Of a stretch of DNA of 23,921 nt, positions 11,877 through 18,714 are shown piece after piece (position 1 is the stretch's first letter; every line of letters starts with the position of its first letter). A program made the translations under genes and the position numbers. Source of the DNA: a virus; the IMG/VR virus record IMGVR_UViG_3300031951_001194, positions 1 to 23,921 of that record, one strand, 5' to 3'. A model generated the notes under the pieces. That model did not search any database. It was not told the origin of the DNA and worked only from the letters and a program-made list of their open reading frames with translations.

Positions 11877-12034
11877 TGCGGGTTCCTTACAATAAATGCA
11901 GCACCTGGATAGTTGGCTGCTTCTAACTGTTGTGCTATCTGTTCACGAAGTTCTATCTCCATAAAGACTGGCGCTGCTGATCTGCGACCAGATTGTATTG
12001 CTTCCTCTAACGCATACTTCAGTGTCTTATCCAT
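11873..12034 (-). CDS. Small helical protein of unknown function
   Basis: The 53-residue protein overlaps its neighbours by TAATG and ATGA. It is mainly helix with alternating charges (MEIELREQIAQQLEAANYP). No family is recognised. Operon position links it to the replication genes. Confidence 0.55.
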   Translation of the reverse strand: MDKTLKYALEEAIQSGRRSAAPVFMEIELREQIAQQLEAANYPGAAFIVRNPQ

Positions 12035-12120
12035 TATCGCCTATCTCTGTACTGTAGAAAAGCATCTAAGGCATAAGCTCCGACGAAGCCAAAGAGTAAT
12101 CCAAAGAAAAATTCAAGCAT
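12034..12120 (-). CDS. Very small membrane protein
   Basis: The 28-residue frame has one hydrophobic segment (FFFGLLFGFVGAYALDAFL) and a basic end. A GGATAGGAAG purine stretch precedes the ATG and the stop overlaps the next ATG by one base. It lies between the protease-like gene and the replication genes. Confidence 0.5.
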   Translation of the reverse strand: MLEFFFGLLFGFVGAYALDAFLQYRDRR

Positions 12121-12124
12121 CTTC

Positions 12125-12679
12125 CTATCCCTTCTGTTGAGTAACTAATTGAATCGGAGGACAGGTATTCACGTCAAGTACCGACGCGATCTTTATTGCC
12201 TTCTCTGCTACTACCTTAGACATAAGCAAGGACTTGTAGGAGTTAGGCTTGAGTGAGTAGAGATAGCCAAGAGCAAATGCTCCACCACTACCTGCTGTAA
12301 AGAGTCCACGTTCGCTGGCGTTAAATGATAGATCTGATCCGATAGAAAACAACATCCCATCGAAGGCAACAAGGTAGGCAAAGTTAGCTTCCTTATCGGA
12401 TGCGTCGTATCCATTATCCTTAAAGGCAGCGTAGATGCTAGGCAGTACCTTCTTGCCCATCCACTCCACCGGATCGTAGTTCTTATACGTTGGTGGTTTC
12501 CAATTAAACGCGAGGATATCTCCAGGTCGTGAGTCGCCCGTGATACCTAGCAGGTAGTCACCCACGCTTACGATCTTGGGTGTCTGAGTAGATATGATGC
12601 GCTGATCGTTATCGGTGATCTGCGAATCAGCAGCCATCACTACGAAGTCAGGTCCTTGGATACCTACCAGAGTTGTCAT
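12125..12679 (-). CDS. Proteasome-beta/HslV-like Ntn hydrolase
   Basis: The 184-residue protein begins MTTLVGI and shows the hallmarks of an N-terminal-nucleophile hydrolase. Removing Met exposes a catalytic Thr. It is followed by Asp18 in MAADSQ, Lys35 in TPKIVSV (near the usual Lys33) and the GSGG turn (130-133, with Ser131 near the usual Ser129). Length and motif order match proteasome beta subunits and HslV. Phages rarely encode this. It may be self-assembling or act alone on a capsid or regulatory protein. No ATPase partner is adjacent. The promoter lies so close that the mRNA appears leaderless. Confidence 0.8.
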   Translation of the reverse strand: MTTLVGIQGPDFVVMAADSQITDNDQRIISTQTPKIVSVGDYLLGITGDSRPGDILAFNWKPPTYKNYDPVEWMGKKVLPSIYAAFKDNGYDASDKEANFAYLVAFDGMLFSIGSDLSFNASERGLFTAGSGGAFALGYLYSLKPNSYKSLLMSKVVAEKAIKIASVLDVNTCPPIQLVTQQKG

Positions 12680-12685
12680 TGGCAG

Positions 12686-12691
12686 ATCATA
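12686..12691 (-). promoter_or_regulatory. -10 box of a leaderless promoter for the protease operon
   Basis: On the minus strand TATGAT ends six bases before the ATG of the gene at 12679, so transcription should start at or next to the A of ATG. No ribosome site is present in the gap. Leaderless mRNAs are common in actinobacteria. The -35 region is poor. Confidence 0.5.
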
Positions 12692-12698
12692 TCACGGC

Positions 12699-12712
12699 GT
12701 GTCGCAAGACAC
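12699..12712. other. Hairpin between divergent promoters
   Basis: GTGTC-GCAA-GACAC is a perfect stem with a GNRA loop, located between the two opposing -10 boxes. It could be an operator or an RNA element. Confidence 0.35.
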
Positions 12713-12732
12713 ACTTTTGGCAGATAGGCGTG

Positions 12733-12738
12733 TATAAT
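12733..12738 (+). promoter_or_regulatory. -10 box (TATAAT) for the divergent island
   Basis: A perfect TATAAT precedes the plus-strand genes at 12804 and 13048. Transcription would start near 12745, giving a leader of about 60 bases that contains the CGGCCC/GGGCCG hairpin at 12765-12781. The -35 is not clear. Confidence 0.55.
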
Positions 12739-12764
12739 ATGAGCCGTAGGCGAATAACAGTAGG

Positions 12765-12781
12765 CGGCCCTAGACGGGCCG
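12765..12781 (+). other. Leader hairpin of the divergent island
   Basis: CGGCCC-TAGAC-GGGCCG forms a 6-bp GC stem in the leader of the gene at 12804, just before its GGAGG ribosome site (12790-12794). It could shield or position the ribosome site. Confidence 0.4.
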
Positions 12782-12803
12782 AGGAGTATGGAGGCCCGAC
12801 AGT

Positions 12804-13073
12804 ATGCTGCTCCGTCTACTCTCCCTGCAGAAATTCATAGGCAGAAACAGATCCTACAATGGCCTTCCTAAGCCCTTTGGAGCCGATCTCAGGGGTTTAG
12901 GCCCCGTCCACGCCTGTACCTGTGGCTGTACCGTATTCAACATTATGGCAGCCTTTGAGGATTATGACATAGCTTGGTGGCACCTCGACGGAACCTGTGC
13001 CAACTGCGGGAATCTGCTCACAATTCCCTGCCCTGTGGATAACCCTGATGGACCACAAACTAACGAATATTAA
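12804..13073 (+). CDS. Cys-rich phage protein (zinc-binding)
   Basis: The 89-residue protein has a variable basic N-terminus, then ACTCGCTVFNIMAAF (about 37-51), a WWHLDGTCANCG segment with a second Cys pair (about 59-70) and a Pro-rich tail. This order, C-x-C-x-C then C-x2-C, looks like a zinc-binding phage protein seen in actinobacteriophages with similar HAC-CGC and C-CG motifs. GGAGG is nine bases before the ATG. It is oriented against the surrounding genes and is followed by an overlapping HNH endonuclease gene. Confidence 0.7.
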   Translation: MLLRLLSLQKFIGRNRSYNGLPKPFGADLRGLGPVHACTCGCTVFNIMAAFEDYDIAWWHLDGTCANCGNLLTIPCPVDNPDGPQTNEY

Positions 13074-13398
13074 TGAAGAAGCCAGGACTGGTCTATGCTC
13101 AGTCTGTGGTCCCACCAAGATTAAACTCAGAGATAAGAACCGACCCCTTCGTGGCAGGTATCGGTGCAAGGCAGTCTATAAACGTAACATCATCAAGAGC
13201 CAGTACCCATACGCAGTCCACAAGAAGGAATCCTGTGAGCACTGTGGCTTCATACCAGTCCACGTCAGCCAGCTTGACGTTGACCACATTGACGGGGATA
13301 GATGGAACAACGACCCGACTAATTTACAGACGCTCTGTTCTAACTGTCACCGCTTAAAGACACACTTGCATAACGACAACGACTCTGGTATTTTTTAA
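13048..13398 (+). CDS. HNH homing-type endonuclease
   Basis: This 116-residue protein has an N-terminal CSVCG pair (17-20), a central SCEHCG (63-66) and the HNH motif LDVDHIDGD (His80), Asn92 (DPTNLQTL) and CSNCH (97-101). The Cys pairs hold the structural zinc of the beta-beta-alpha metal fold. An ATG at 12997 gives a longer frame, but homologous sequence begins near MDHKLTN, so I chose 13048. It overlaps the upstream gene by 26 bases and ends before a clear terminator. HNH genes in phages cut DNA in homing or packaging. This one lies in an inverted island between two operons. Confidence 0.8.
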   Translation: MDHKLTNINEEARTGLCSVCGPTKIKLRDKNRPLRGRYRCKAVYKRNIIKSQYPYAVHKKESCEHCGFIPVHVSQLDVDHIDGDRWNNDPTNLQTLCSNCHRLKTHLHNDNDSGIF

Positions 13399-13436
13399 CA
13401 GAAGCGGGGAAACCAAGTACCCGCGAGTGCTGGACA

Positions 13437-13480
13437 AAACCCTTACAGTCTTCGCGGCCTGTAGGGGTTTCGTTCTTTTC
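13437..13480 (+). terminator. Rho-independent terminator of the divergent island
   Basis: AAACCCTTACAG pairs with CTGTAGGGGTTT (12 bp, one G-T pair) around a 10-base loop and is followed by CGTTCTTTTC, a T-rich tail, on the plus strand. It lies about 40 bases after the HNH stop. Confidence 0.8.
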
Positions 13481-13486
13481 TGGCAT

Positions 13487-13531
13487 AAAAAAAAGAAGCC
13501 CCCCACCCAGGATTTCTCCTGGACAGGGGGC
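13487..13531 (-). terminator. Strong rho-independent terminator of the late operon
   Basis: On the minus strand GCCCCC, TGT, CCAGGA, GAAA loop, TCCTGG, GTG, GGGGGC forms a long GC stem with a tetraloop and is followed by TTC and eight T. It stands 25 bases after the last late gene (13556). Together with the opposite terminator it insulates the two units. Confidence 0.85.
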
Positions 13532-13555
13532 CATTGCCTCGCGCTTATGGGCTAA

Positions 13556-13747
13556 TTACTTAGCTCCACGTCCAAACTCTGTTGCCTTTGGGTCTAGTGC
13601 CTTGAGCAGTGGACCTGCGATAGCAGCGATACCTGCTGTTGCTAAAGCCTTTGGATCTGTAACTCCGGCAAGGTATAGCGCAATTACTGACGCTACTCCT
13701 GCGCGGAGGTATGTTGATGCGATAGCGATCAATTTCTCTTTGTTCAT
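13556..13747 (-). CDS. Small membrane protein, possible holin
   Basis: The 63-residue protein has two hydrophobic stretches (about 12-27 and 33-48: AGVASVIALYLAGV, ALATAGIAAIAGPLL) and a charged C-terminus. AAGGAG lies six bases before the ATG. Its position right after the endolysin gene fits a holin-like lysis protein, but sequence evidence alone cannot separate a holin from another small membrane protein. It is the last gene of the late operon. Confidence 0.6.
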   Translation of the reverse strand: MNKEKLIAIASTYLRAGVASVIALYLAGVTDPKALATAGIAAIAGPLLKALDPKATEFGRGAK

Positions 13748-13756
13748 TTTATCTCC

Positions 13757-14269
13757 TTAGGATTTGAATACTGGCTTACCAAAACCAACGACAGCCACAG
13801 GTTGTGACTTACGTAGTTTGGAGCCATTCTTCTTTTTGTAAGCGCGTACCTTCAGGCATACTTGCCCTCCGTTACGCTGGTCACCCTTCTTATCTGGGGC
13901 TGTGTTGCCTTCGATACAGGTGACTGTGCCATCGCCGTTATCTTTAACGACAATGCCAACGTGTGAGATTCTGTCAACGCCATCTGATGGGAAATCAAAG
14001 AACACGATATCTCCTGGCAATGGAATTGCCTCTTCTGCCTTCTCCCATTGGTCCTTCTTGATGAAGGCAGTTGCTCCTGCTGGTGTGTATACACAGTTAG
14101 GGATCTTTAGACCTACCTGATTAGCACACCAGTTTACGAATGATCCACACCAAGGTTGGAAGTTAGCCTTAGTAAAGGCTCCATACTTTGTTTCATTATC
14201 TTTAGGACCTTCAATAGTTCCTACTTCTGCTCTAGCAGTTTCAATAAACTTTTTACGCTGGCTCATCAT
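13757..14269 (-). CDS. Endolysin with CHAP domain
   Basis: The 170-residue protein has the CHAP amidase/peptidase motifs: catalytic Cys41 in QPWCGSFVNWC, His103 in ISHVGIVV, and a GDIVFF strand before the His. It has a basic C-terminal tail (KKKNGSKLRKSQ) that may bind the wall. There is no signal peptide, so export through a holin is expected, matching the small membrane proteins next to it. The start overlaps the preceding gene (ATGATGAG). Confidence 0.8.
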   Translation of the reverse strand: MMSQRKKFIETARAEVGTIEGPKDNETKYGAFTKANFQPWCGSFVNWCANQVGLKIPNCVYTPAGATAFIKKDQWEKAEEAIPLPGDIVFFDFPSDGVDRISHVGIVVKDNGDGTVTCIEGNTAPDKKGDQRNGGQVCLKVRAYKKKNGSKLRKSQPVAVVGFGKPVFKS

Positions 14270-14528
14270 CTTCCTTCTTTGGTTTGTCTTTTAATCCATT
14301 ACCTGCAAGTACTGCTCCTAGGCTTCCTGTAAGAAATACAGTGAGCGTAGTAAGTAGTTCGATAAAGGCTCTGTCGTTTGGTGCTTGGTCACCCAATGGT
14401 TGTGTTACAAATATCAATGCCCAAAGGATTCCAAATACTGAGCCTAGAAATACCACACCTAGTATTGCTCCAATAAAAACAACAAGTCTTGCCTTAAGTT
14501 GTTCGTTGGTAAATCTTTGTCTAGCCAT
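14253..14528 (-). CDS. Two-span membrane protein (lysis-associated)
   Basis: The 91-residue product starts at an ATG with GGAGG nine bases upstream and has two membrane segments (about 15-40 and 55-80) separated by a short polar loop, with an acidic end (KKEDDEPA). An ATG further upstream gives a longer frame with no ribosome site. It overlaps the endolysin start and the lipoprotein gene, so it is probably part of the lysis cassette and is a holin candidate. Confidence 0.7.
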   Translation of the reverse strand: MARQRFTNEQLKARLVVFIGAILGVVFLGSVFGILWALIFVTQPLGDQAPNDRAFIELLTTLTVFLTGSLGAVLAGNGLKDKPKKEDDEPA

Positions 14529-14706
14529 TGAAGGTGTCCTCCGGAAAAATATCTTTTGTACAAGCACCTGTTGCAATACACTGAGGCGGGTTACATTCTG
14601 GATTATCCCAGTTATCATATTCCTGACAAGGATATCTAACCCAGCCCTGATAGCTACAACCGCTAAGAGTTATTGCGAGTAAGAAGGATGCGATAAATCT
14701 CTTCAA
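14521..14706 (-). CDS. Small phage lipoprotein
   Basis: The 61-residue protein has a signal peptide (MKRFIASFLLAITLSGC) with a lipobox LSGC, so Cys17 should be lipidated. The mature part contains YPCQEYDNWDNPECNPPQC, with three or more Cys likely to form disulfides. I recall a family of small phage lipoproteins with RYPCQ and CNPPxC strings in cyanophages and other aquatic phages. Role is unknown, possibly lysis or exclusion. The start is a TTG with GGAG seven bases before it. Confidence 0.75.
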   Translation of the reverse strand: MKRFIASFLLAITLSGCSYQGWVRYPCQEYDNWDNPECNPPQCIATGACTKDIFPEDTFNG

Positions 14707-14866
14707 CTTGTCGCTCCAATCTGTTTACCGAATCTTTAACACTTGAACCACCGTTAGGTTTAAGTTCATTGAGGTAGTGTTTGACTAGCCACCTGACTCC
14801 GCCAGCGAATCCGCCAACTATTGTAATTACTGCTACTGCTACCGTTGCATAGTCTTGTGCTTGCAT
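14663..14866 (-). CDS. Membrane-anchored coiled-coil protein
   Basis: The 67-residue protein has one membrane segment (about 7-27: ATVAVAVITIVGGFAGGVRW) and a heptad-like tail (SVNRLERQVEEIYRILL). This layout is typical of small phage holin-related or gp40-type membrane proteins. It starts with a TAATG overlap at the end of the large structural gene and overlaps the lipoprotein gene by 44 bases. Confidence 0.65.
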   Translation of the reverse strand: MQAQDYATVAVAVITIVGGFAGGVRWLVKHYLNELKPNGGSSVKDSVNRLERQVEEIYRILLTRNNS

Positions 14867-16773
14867 TAGACCGTCCGAATCGTGACTAGAAGTGTGCCGC
14901 CAAAGCCAGAAAATCTCTTATCCTCTGGAGTCTTGTTGATGAAGTCCATCTCTTCGATGATGCCAAGGTATGACTCACCGGTTCTAAAGTCCTGAACGCG
15001 GATAGTGTCACCAACATTTTCAACCTGCTCAAGTTGAGACATACGAGCATAGGCAGATCCTTCATAGCCTACTTCGTTGCTGAACTTATCGCTCTCGTGG
15101 TCATAGCAGAAGACTGGGTATTGGATCAGGCGCTGACGTGGAACTGCAGGTAGTGACTTCAACTGATAACCAGTAAATAGAGGTCCCTTAGCAGCATTGC
15201 TGGTTGAGCGAGTCATAGTAAACTTAAAGCCAAGATACTCTTGTGCAGTAGTTGGGTAGTTTACGTTAATCTCAGGCACGCTCTCACCTTGTGAGAAGAT
15301 ACCAATAGCGTATTCAGTATCGGTCGAATCAATAGATTGGATAGTGATACCGCCATTAGTTGTATCAACGCGAGCTTGTAGCAGTTTGTAGATCTTAGTT
15401 TCAAGTGTGTTATAGCGGATGTAACCGGTACGTAAGTATCCACTTGGTACTAGAGTCGTTGTAGATTCAGCCCACACATTGTTTCCAGTACTAAATGCTA
15501 CTCGGTCTGAGTTGCCAAAGAAGGCAACCTGAGATGCAGTTGCGCTGGTCCCAGCAGCAACAAGATCCCAAGCCCAAGGAAAATACAGAGCATTAGCAAT
15601 AACAGTCGTAGATAAATCAGTGCGTACCAGACCTGCTTCACCATCTACAAGGGTTGCAATGTAGGCATAACTATCTTTGAAAGCAATAGCAGTACAAGCG
15701 GCATCTCTAAAGAGCAATGGCCCATACTGGATATCTCCAGTCGCATCAGATACACCAACTCTAAAACCCAGATTGGTTGCAAGGATGGCGTAAGTACCAA
15801 GGTATACATCAAAGTCGTTGATGCGTTCACCACTTGGCATATCAATAATAACAGTGGGTGTTTCTAGCGTTGGGAAACCTAAAGCGTTAGGATTTGTAGC
15901 ATCCAAGCTAATCTTAAAGACAGATGATGAAGTTCCATTTGGATCATAGCCTGAGATGTAGATGGCCTGTGGTCCTTCTGAGATACTTGACCATACCCAG
16001 TTAGCGTTTGGATGGGTAAAGAGTGCAGTAGGTAATCCTGTAGAAGAAGACCTTGTAGCATCTAGTTCATAGATAGCAGGACCGATGGCAGCGATAAGGC
16101 GCTGTTTTACATAGCGGATTGTGGCGCGAGTAACAGTAGCATTATAGATTTCAGCATCGGCAGGTGTAGCACCGACTGAACCTTTGTGAACGTGGGTGCC
16201 GTTAATAAAGTAATAACTAGTGCCATTAGTAGTAAGGCTATAAATAGTTGATGGGGTGCCAGCTTGGGTAATAGTTGTAGAAGCACCAGCGCTAGTAATC
16301 TTCTTGAGTGCAGATCCATCTGTTACAAAGATACAGTCATTGGTGCCATCATTGACGCCGATCATCTGAGCAGGAGCAGCTCCAGTATAAAAACTGGCAG
16401 TATCGTTGAGTAGTGTTGCCTGTCCTCTAGTCCAGACATCTATTCCTTTAGACTCTGTATACTGAAAGCGCAGAGACTCTTCTTGAATAGGCTCAAAATA
16501 CTTAATCCCCGCTCCTAAGTGGAACGAGGATTGAGATCTAACCCACCAGCCGGTGAGCGTCTGCTCACCAGGTTCACGCGTCTGGTCAATCTGTTGCTTA
16601 CGATACTGCGCTGTTACTCGACGATAAGGTTGCTCATCGGATGCGGCAAGAAAGAACGGAAGAGCAGCAAAGGCTACATCGTAGGCTGGTCCAGTTGGAG
16701 TATACGAAGTAGATCCTGCAGGGTTGGAGAGTACGTAGGGTATTCCCTCGGTGATGTCGTCGCCGTATGGCAC
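14866..16773 (-). CDS. Large structural protein, probable tail protein
   Basis: This 635-residue protein is beta-rich with many short repeats of strand and turn, no membrane segments and no enzyme motifs. The N-terminal part has RSQSSFHLGAGIKYFEP (about 83-99) and the C-terminal part (FRTGESYLGIIEEMDFI) fits a viral structural protein. Repeated patterns of strand-turn such as FVTDGSALKKITS and NNVWAEST suggest a propeller or sandwich fold. Place in the operon, after the fibre genes and before lysis, points to a tail-tip or baseplate protein. Confidence 0.65.
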   Translation of the reverse strand: MPYGDDITEGIPYVLSNPAGSTSYTPTGPAYDVAFAALPFFLAASDEQPYRRVTAQYRKQQIDQTREPGEQTLTGWWVRSQSSFHLGAGIKYFEPIQEESLRFQYTESKGIDVWTRGQATLLNDTASFYTGAAPAQMIGVNDGTNDCIFVTDGSALKKITSAGASTTITQAGTPSTIYSLTTNGTSYYFINGTHVHKGSVGATPADAEIYNATVTRATIRYVKQRLIAAIGPAIYELDATRSSSTGLPTALFTHPNANWVWSSISEGPQAIYISGYDPNGTSSSVFKISLDATNPNALGFPTLETPTVIIDMPSGERINDFDVYLGTYAILATNLGFRVGVSDATGDIQYGPLLFRDAACTAIAFKDSYAYIATLVDGEAGLVRTDLSTTVIANALYFPWAWDLVAAGTSATASQVAFFGNSDRVAFSTGNNVWAESTTTLVPSGYLRTGYIRYNTLETKIYKLLQARVDTTNGGITIQSIDSTDTEYAIGIFSQGESVPEINVNYPTTAQEYLGFKFTMTRSTSNAAKGPLFTGYQLKSLPAVPRQRLIQYPVFCYDHESDKFSNEVGYEGSAYARMSQLEQVENVGDTIRVQDFRTGESYLGIIEEMDFINKTPEDKRFSGFGGTLLVTIRTV

Positions 16774-16782
16774 TGTGACTCC

Positions 16783-17013
16783 TTAGTTGTTTGTAAGTGC
16801 TGCGATCTCTTCACCTGATAGGCCAAGAGCCTGGAGCTTTGCCTGAGCAGATAGTTTGGCATCTGCCTTAGCTGCTTCTTGAGCATCACGCTCTGCCTTT
16901 TCAATAGCAGCAGCCTGTGCATCTACTGCACGCTGCTCGATCTCTTCTGGGGTTAGGTCAATATATGATGACGTTCCCTTTGCTATATCTACTACAAGTT
17001 TCTTATCAGTCAT
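16783..17013 (-). CDS. Small tail-assembly-like protein
   Basis: The 76-residue product starts at the ATG overlapping the upstream stop (ATGACTGA). It has a short strand N-terminus and a long Ala/Glu/Lys helix (about 24-60: QRAVDAQAAAIEKAERDAQ) with a C-terminal LSGEEIAALTNN. The long charged helix after a fibre-associated gene resembles tail fibre chaperones and assembly proteins. Confidence 0.65.
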   Translation of the reverse strand: MTDKKLVVDIAKGTSSYIDLTPEEIEQRAVDAQAAAIEKAERDAQEAAKADAKLSAQAKLQALGLSGEEIAALTNN

Positions 17014-17338
17014 TTGTGATTGCCTTCCAGTCGGTTGTTTCTTCATCCCATACATACATCAAGCCATCTGTTGGGTAGGCAACAGGTGCCTGCCACTGTG
17101 CGTTCTCATCCAAATTCCACGATGGGAATGGCTGAGGTGCGCGGAACCAGTCATTTGTTGGGTCATAGTGGAACCCAACTCCTGCGTAATTTTTTCTTAT
17201 ATTCCCGTTGTAACTGGTCTTTACCCAGGTACCGCCGAGTGATTTCATAAAGGCTTCGCCTTCATCTGGCTCGCTGTTATTGCCAACGAGTACACGGAGA
17301 ACAATGTTGTTCTCGTCAATCTCTGCCCAATGTGACAT
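17006..17338 (-). CDS. Tail-associated phage protein (AEIDxNNIVxRV family)
   Basis: The 110-residue protein starts SHWAEIDENNIVLRVLV and contains GGTWVKTSYNGNIRKNYAGVG (about 36-56), PFPSWNLDENAQWQAP and a YVWDEETTDW end. This is a common family in cyanophages, pelagiphages and other aquatic phages, probably in tail fibre assembly or structure. It lies directly after the large polyglycine fibre gene. Its two-domain pattern is well conserved, so the identification as a phage tail protein is fairly safe. Confidence 0.75.
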   Translation of the reverse strand: MSHWAEIDENNIVLRVLVGNNSEPDEGEAFMKSLGGTWVKTSYNGNIRKNYAGVGFHYDPTNDWFRAPQPFPSWNLDENAQWQAPVAYPTDGLMYVWDEETTDWKAITND

Positions 17339-17349
17339 TCTATTTCTCC

Positions 17350-18699
17350 TTATGCTATTGGATATCTAATAATTACTATGCCTGAACCGCCTGAGCCGCC
17401 AGCACCATAAGCGCTAGTATAAGTACCAGCACCGCCACCACCACCAAGATTTGCAGTTCCGTTTCCACCTGTTCCATTTGTAGTTGTGGCAGCATTACCA
17501 CCGCCACCTGTTCCACCCGTACCACCACCGAATGTTCCACCACCGCCAGAGTAGGTTCCTGCACCACCGCCACCAGCATAAGTTACAGATGCTCCTGAAT
17601 ATGAATTAGCAGATCCATTACCACCATTACCACCAACAGTAGAAGAACCGCTAGCGCCTACTGCGCTAGCTCCACCACCACCGCCACCGCCGTAAGCACC
17701 TGATGAGTTAGATGCAATGCCACCGTTATTACCCTGACCTGATGGAGAAGCACTACCAGCAGTGTTGTTAGAGTTACCACCACCACCAGCACCACCACCA
17801 GAGCCACCATTGCCTGCTGCTATTGATTGAGCGTGTGCTCCACCAAAACCACCACCTGTTGATGTTATAGAACTAAATATGCTATCTGAACCAACAAGAC
17901 CTCTGTTAGCAGCACCTGATGCGCCACCTGCACCACCTGCACCAATAGTTACTGGATAGGTTGTGGTCGTAACAGCATTGCCAGTAGAGGCACGGAATCC
18001 ACCAGCACCACCACCACCGCCAGCACCTGCTCCCGCACCACCGCCACCAGCAACTACTAATACATCACAGGTAAGTCCTACTTGTGGCACAAAGTTGCCT
18101 GATGTAAGAAATGTGTGAGTCCAATAGGTACCATCATTGGAAACGATATTGCCACCTGTAGCCTTGGGTGCAAGGACAGGGGTTGTGCCAAGGGCAGCTA
18201 CGCCGTACAAGGAGAAGGTTGATCCTGCTGCAAAAGACCCACCTGATAAATCAATTAGGATGTTAGTAATTGCAGCAGAGTTATTCCATAGCGTTGCTTG
18301 CATTTGGTTATAGGAAAGGGTTGTATTGTTTTCAGATACTGAATCAGATGAAAACGACTTAGCGTTTGAACCCCTGTAGTTTGGAATATAAATCTCACCG
18401 TTGCCAAAGGTATTAGCAGTAAAGTCTGCACCTGGCATAACGCAAGAACCACCACGTGATGTGTTACCTGAGGTGAATGATGATGCAGCCGAACCGTTGC
18501 CAGACAAAATTCTGTCTGAGTAACCTGATGTAGTTGAGTTAAACGTTAGGTTCATATTCTGACCACCATTGGCAGTCGAACGTGCTGATACAACAATCTT
18601 CAAATCGGTGTAACCGCTAGTAGGCAGGTTGTCGAAAGTTACCGAGGCTGCGCTTTGGGTAAGGGCGATTGTTTCCAAAAGAATATAATTGTTTGGCAT
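17350..18699 (-). CDS. Tail fibre with polyglycine C-terminal domain (copy B)
   Basis: The 449-residue protein has an N-terminal beta domain (1-175) ending STFSLYGV, a bridging segment with YWTHTF (about 192-197) and DVLVVAGGGG (about 212-221), then a glycine-rich domain (about 215-440) full of GGGGAG and GGSG runs. It ends in GGSGIVIIRY. The glycine-rich module is known from tail fibres and adhesins of phages and is thought to form polyglycine-II helices at the receptor-binding tip. The neighbour at 18715-20055 has the same architecture, and the gene at 20055-20633 has only the N-terminal domain. Confidence 0.75.
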   Translation of the reverse strand: MPNNYILLETIALTQSAASVTFDNLPTSGYTDLKIVVSARSTANGGQNMNLTFNSTTSGYSDRILSGNGSAASSFTSGNTSRGGSCVMPGADFTANTFGNGEIYIPNYRGSNAKSFSSDSVSENNTTLSYNQMQATLWNNSAAITNILIDLSGGSFAAGSTFSLYGVAALGTTPVLAPKATGGNIVSNDGTYWTHTFLTSGNFVPQVGLTCDVLVVAGGGGAGAGAGGGGGAGGFRASTGNAVTTTTYPVTIGAGGAGGASGAANRGLVGSDSIFSSITSTGGGFGGAHAQSIAAGNGGSGGGAGGGGNSNNTAGSASPSGQGNNGGIASNSSGAYGGGGGGGASAVGASGSSTVGGNGGNGSANSYSGASVTYAGGGGAGTYSGGGGTFGGGTGGTGGGGNAATTTNGTGGNGTANLGGGGGAGTYTSAYGAGGSGGSGIVIIRYPIA

Positions 18700-18714
18700 T
18701 ATTTAATCTCCCTA

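Noticed and set aside
17376-17579. Alternate minus-strand frames inside the glycine-rich fibres
   Set aside because: GC-biased repeats of glycine codons give open Val/Ala/Gln frames by composition; no start signals.
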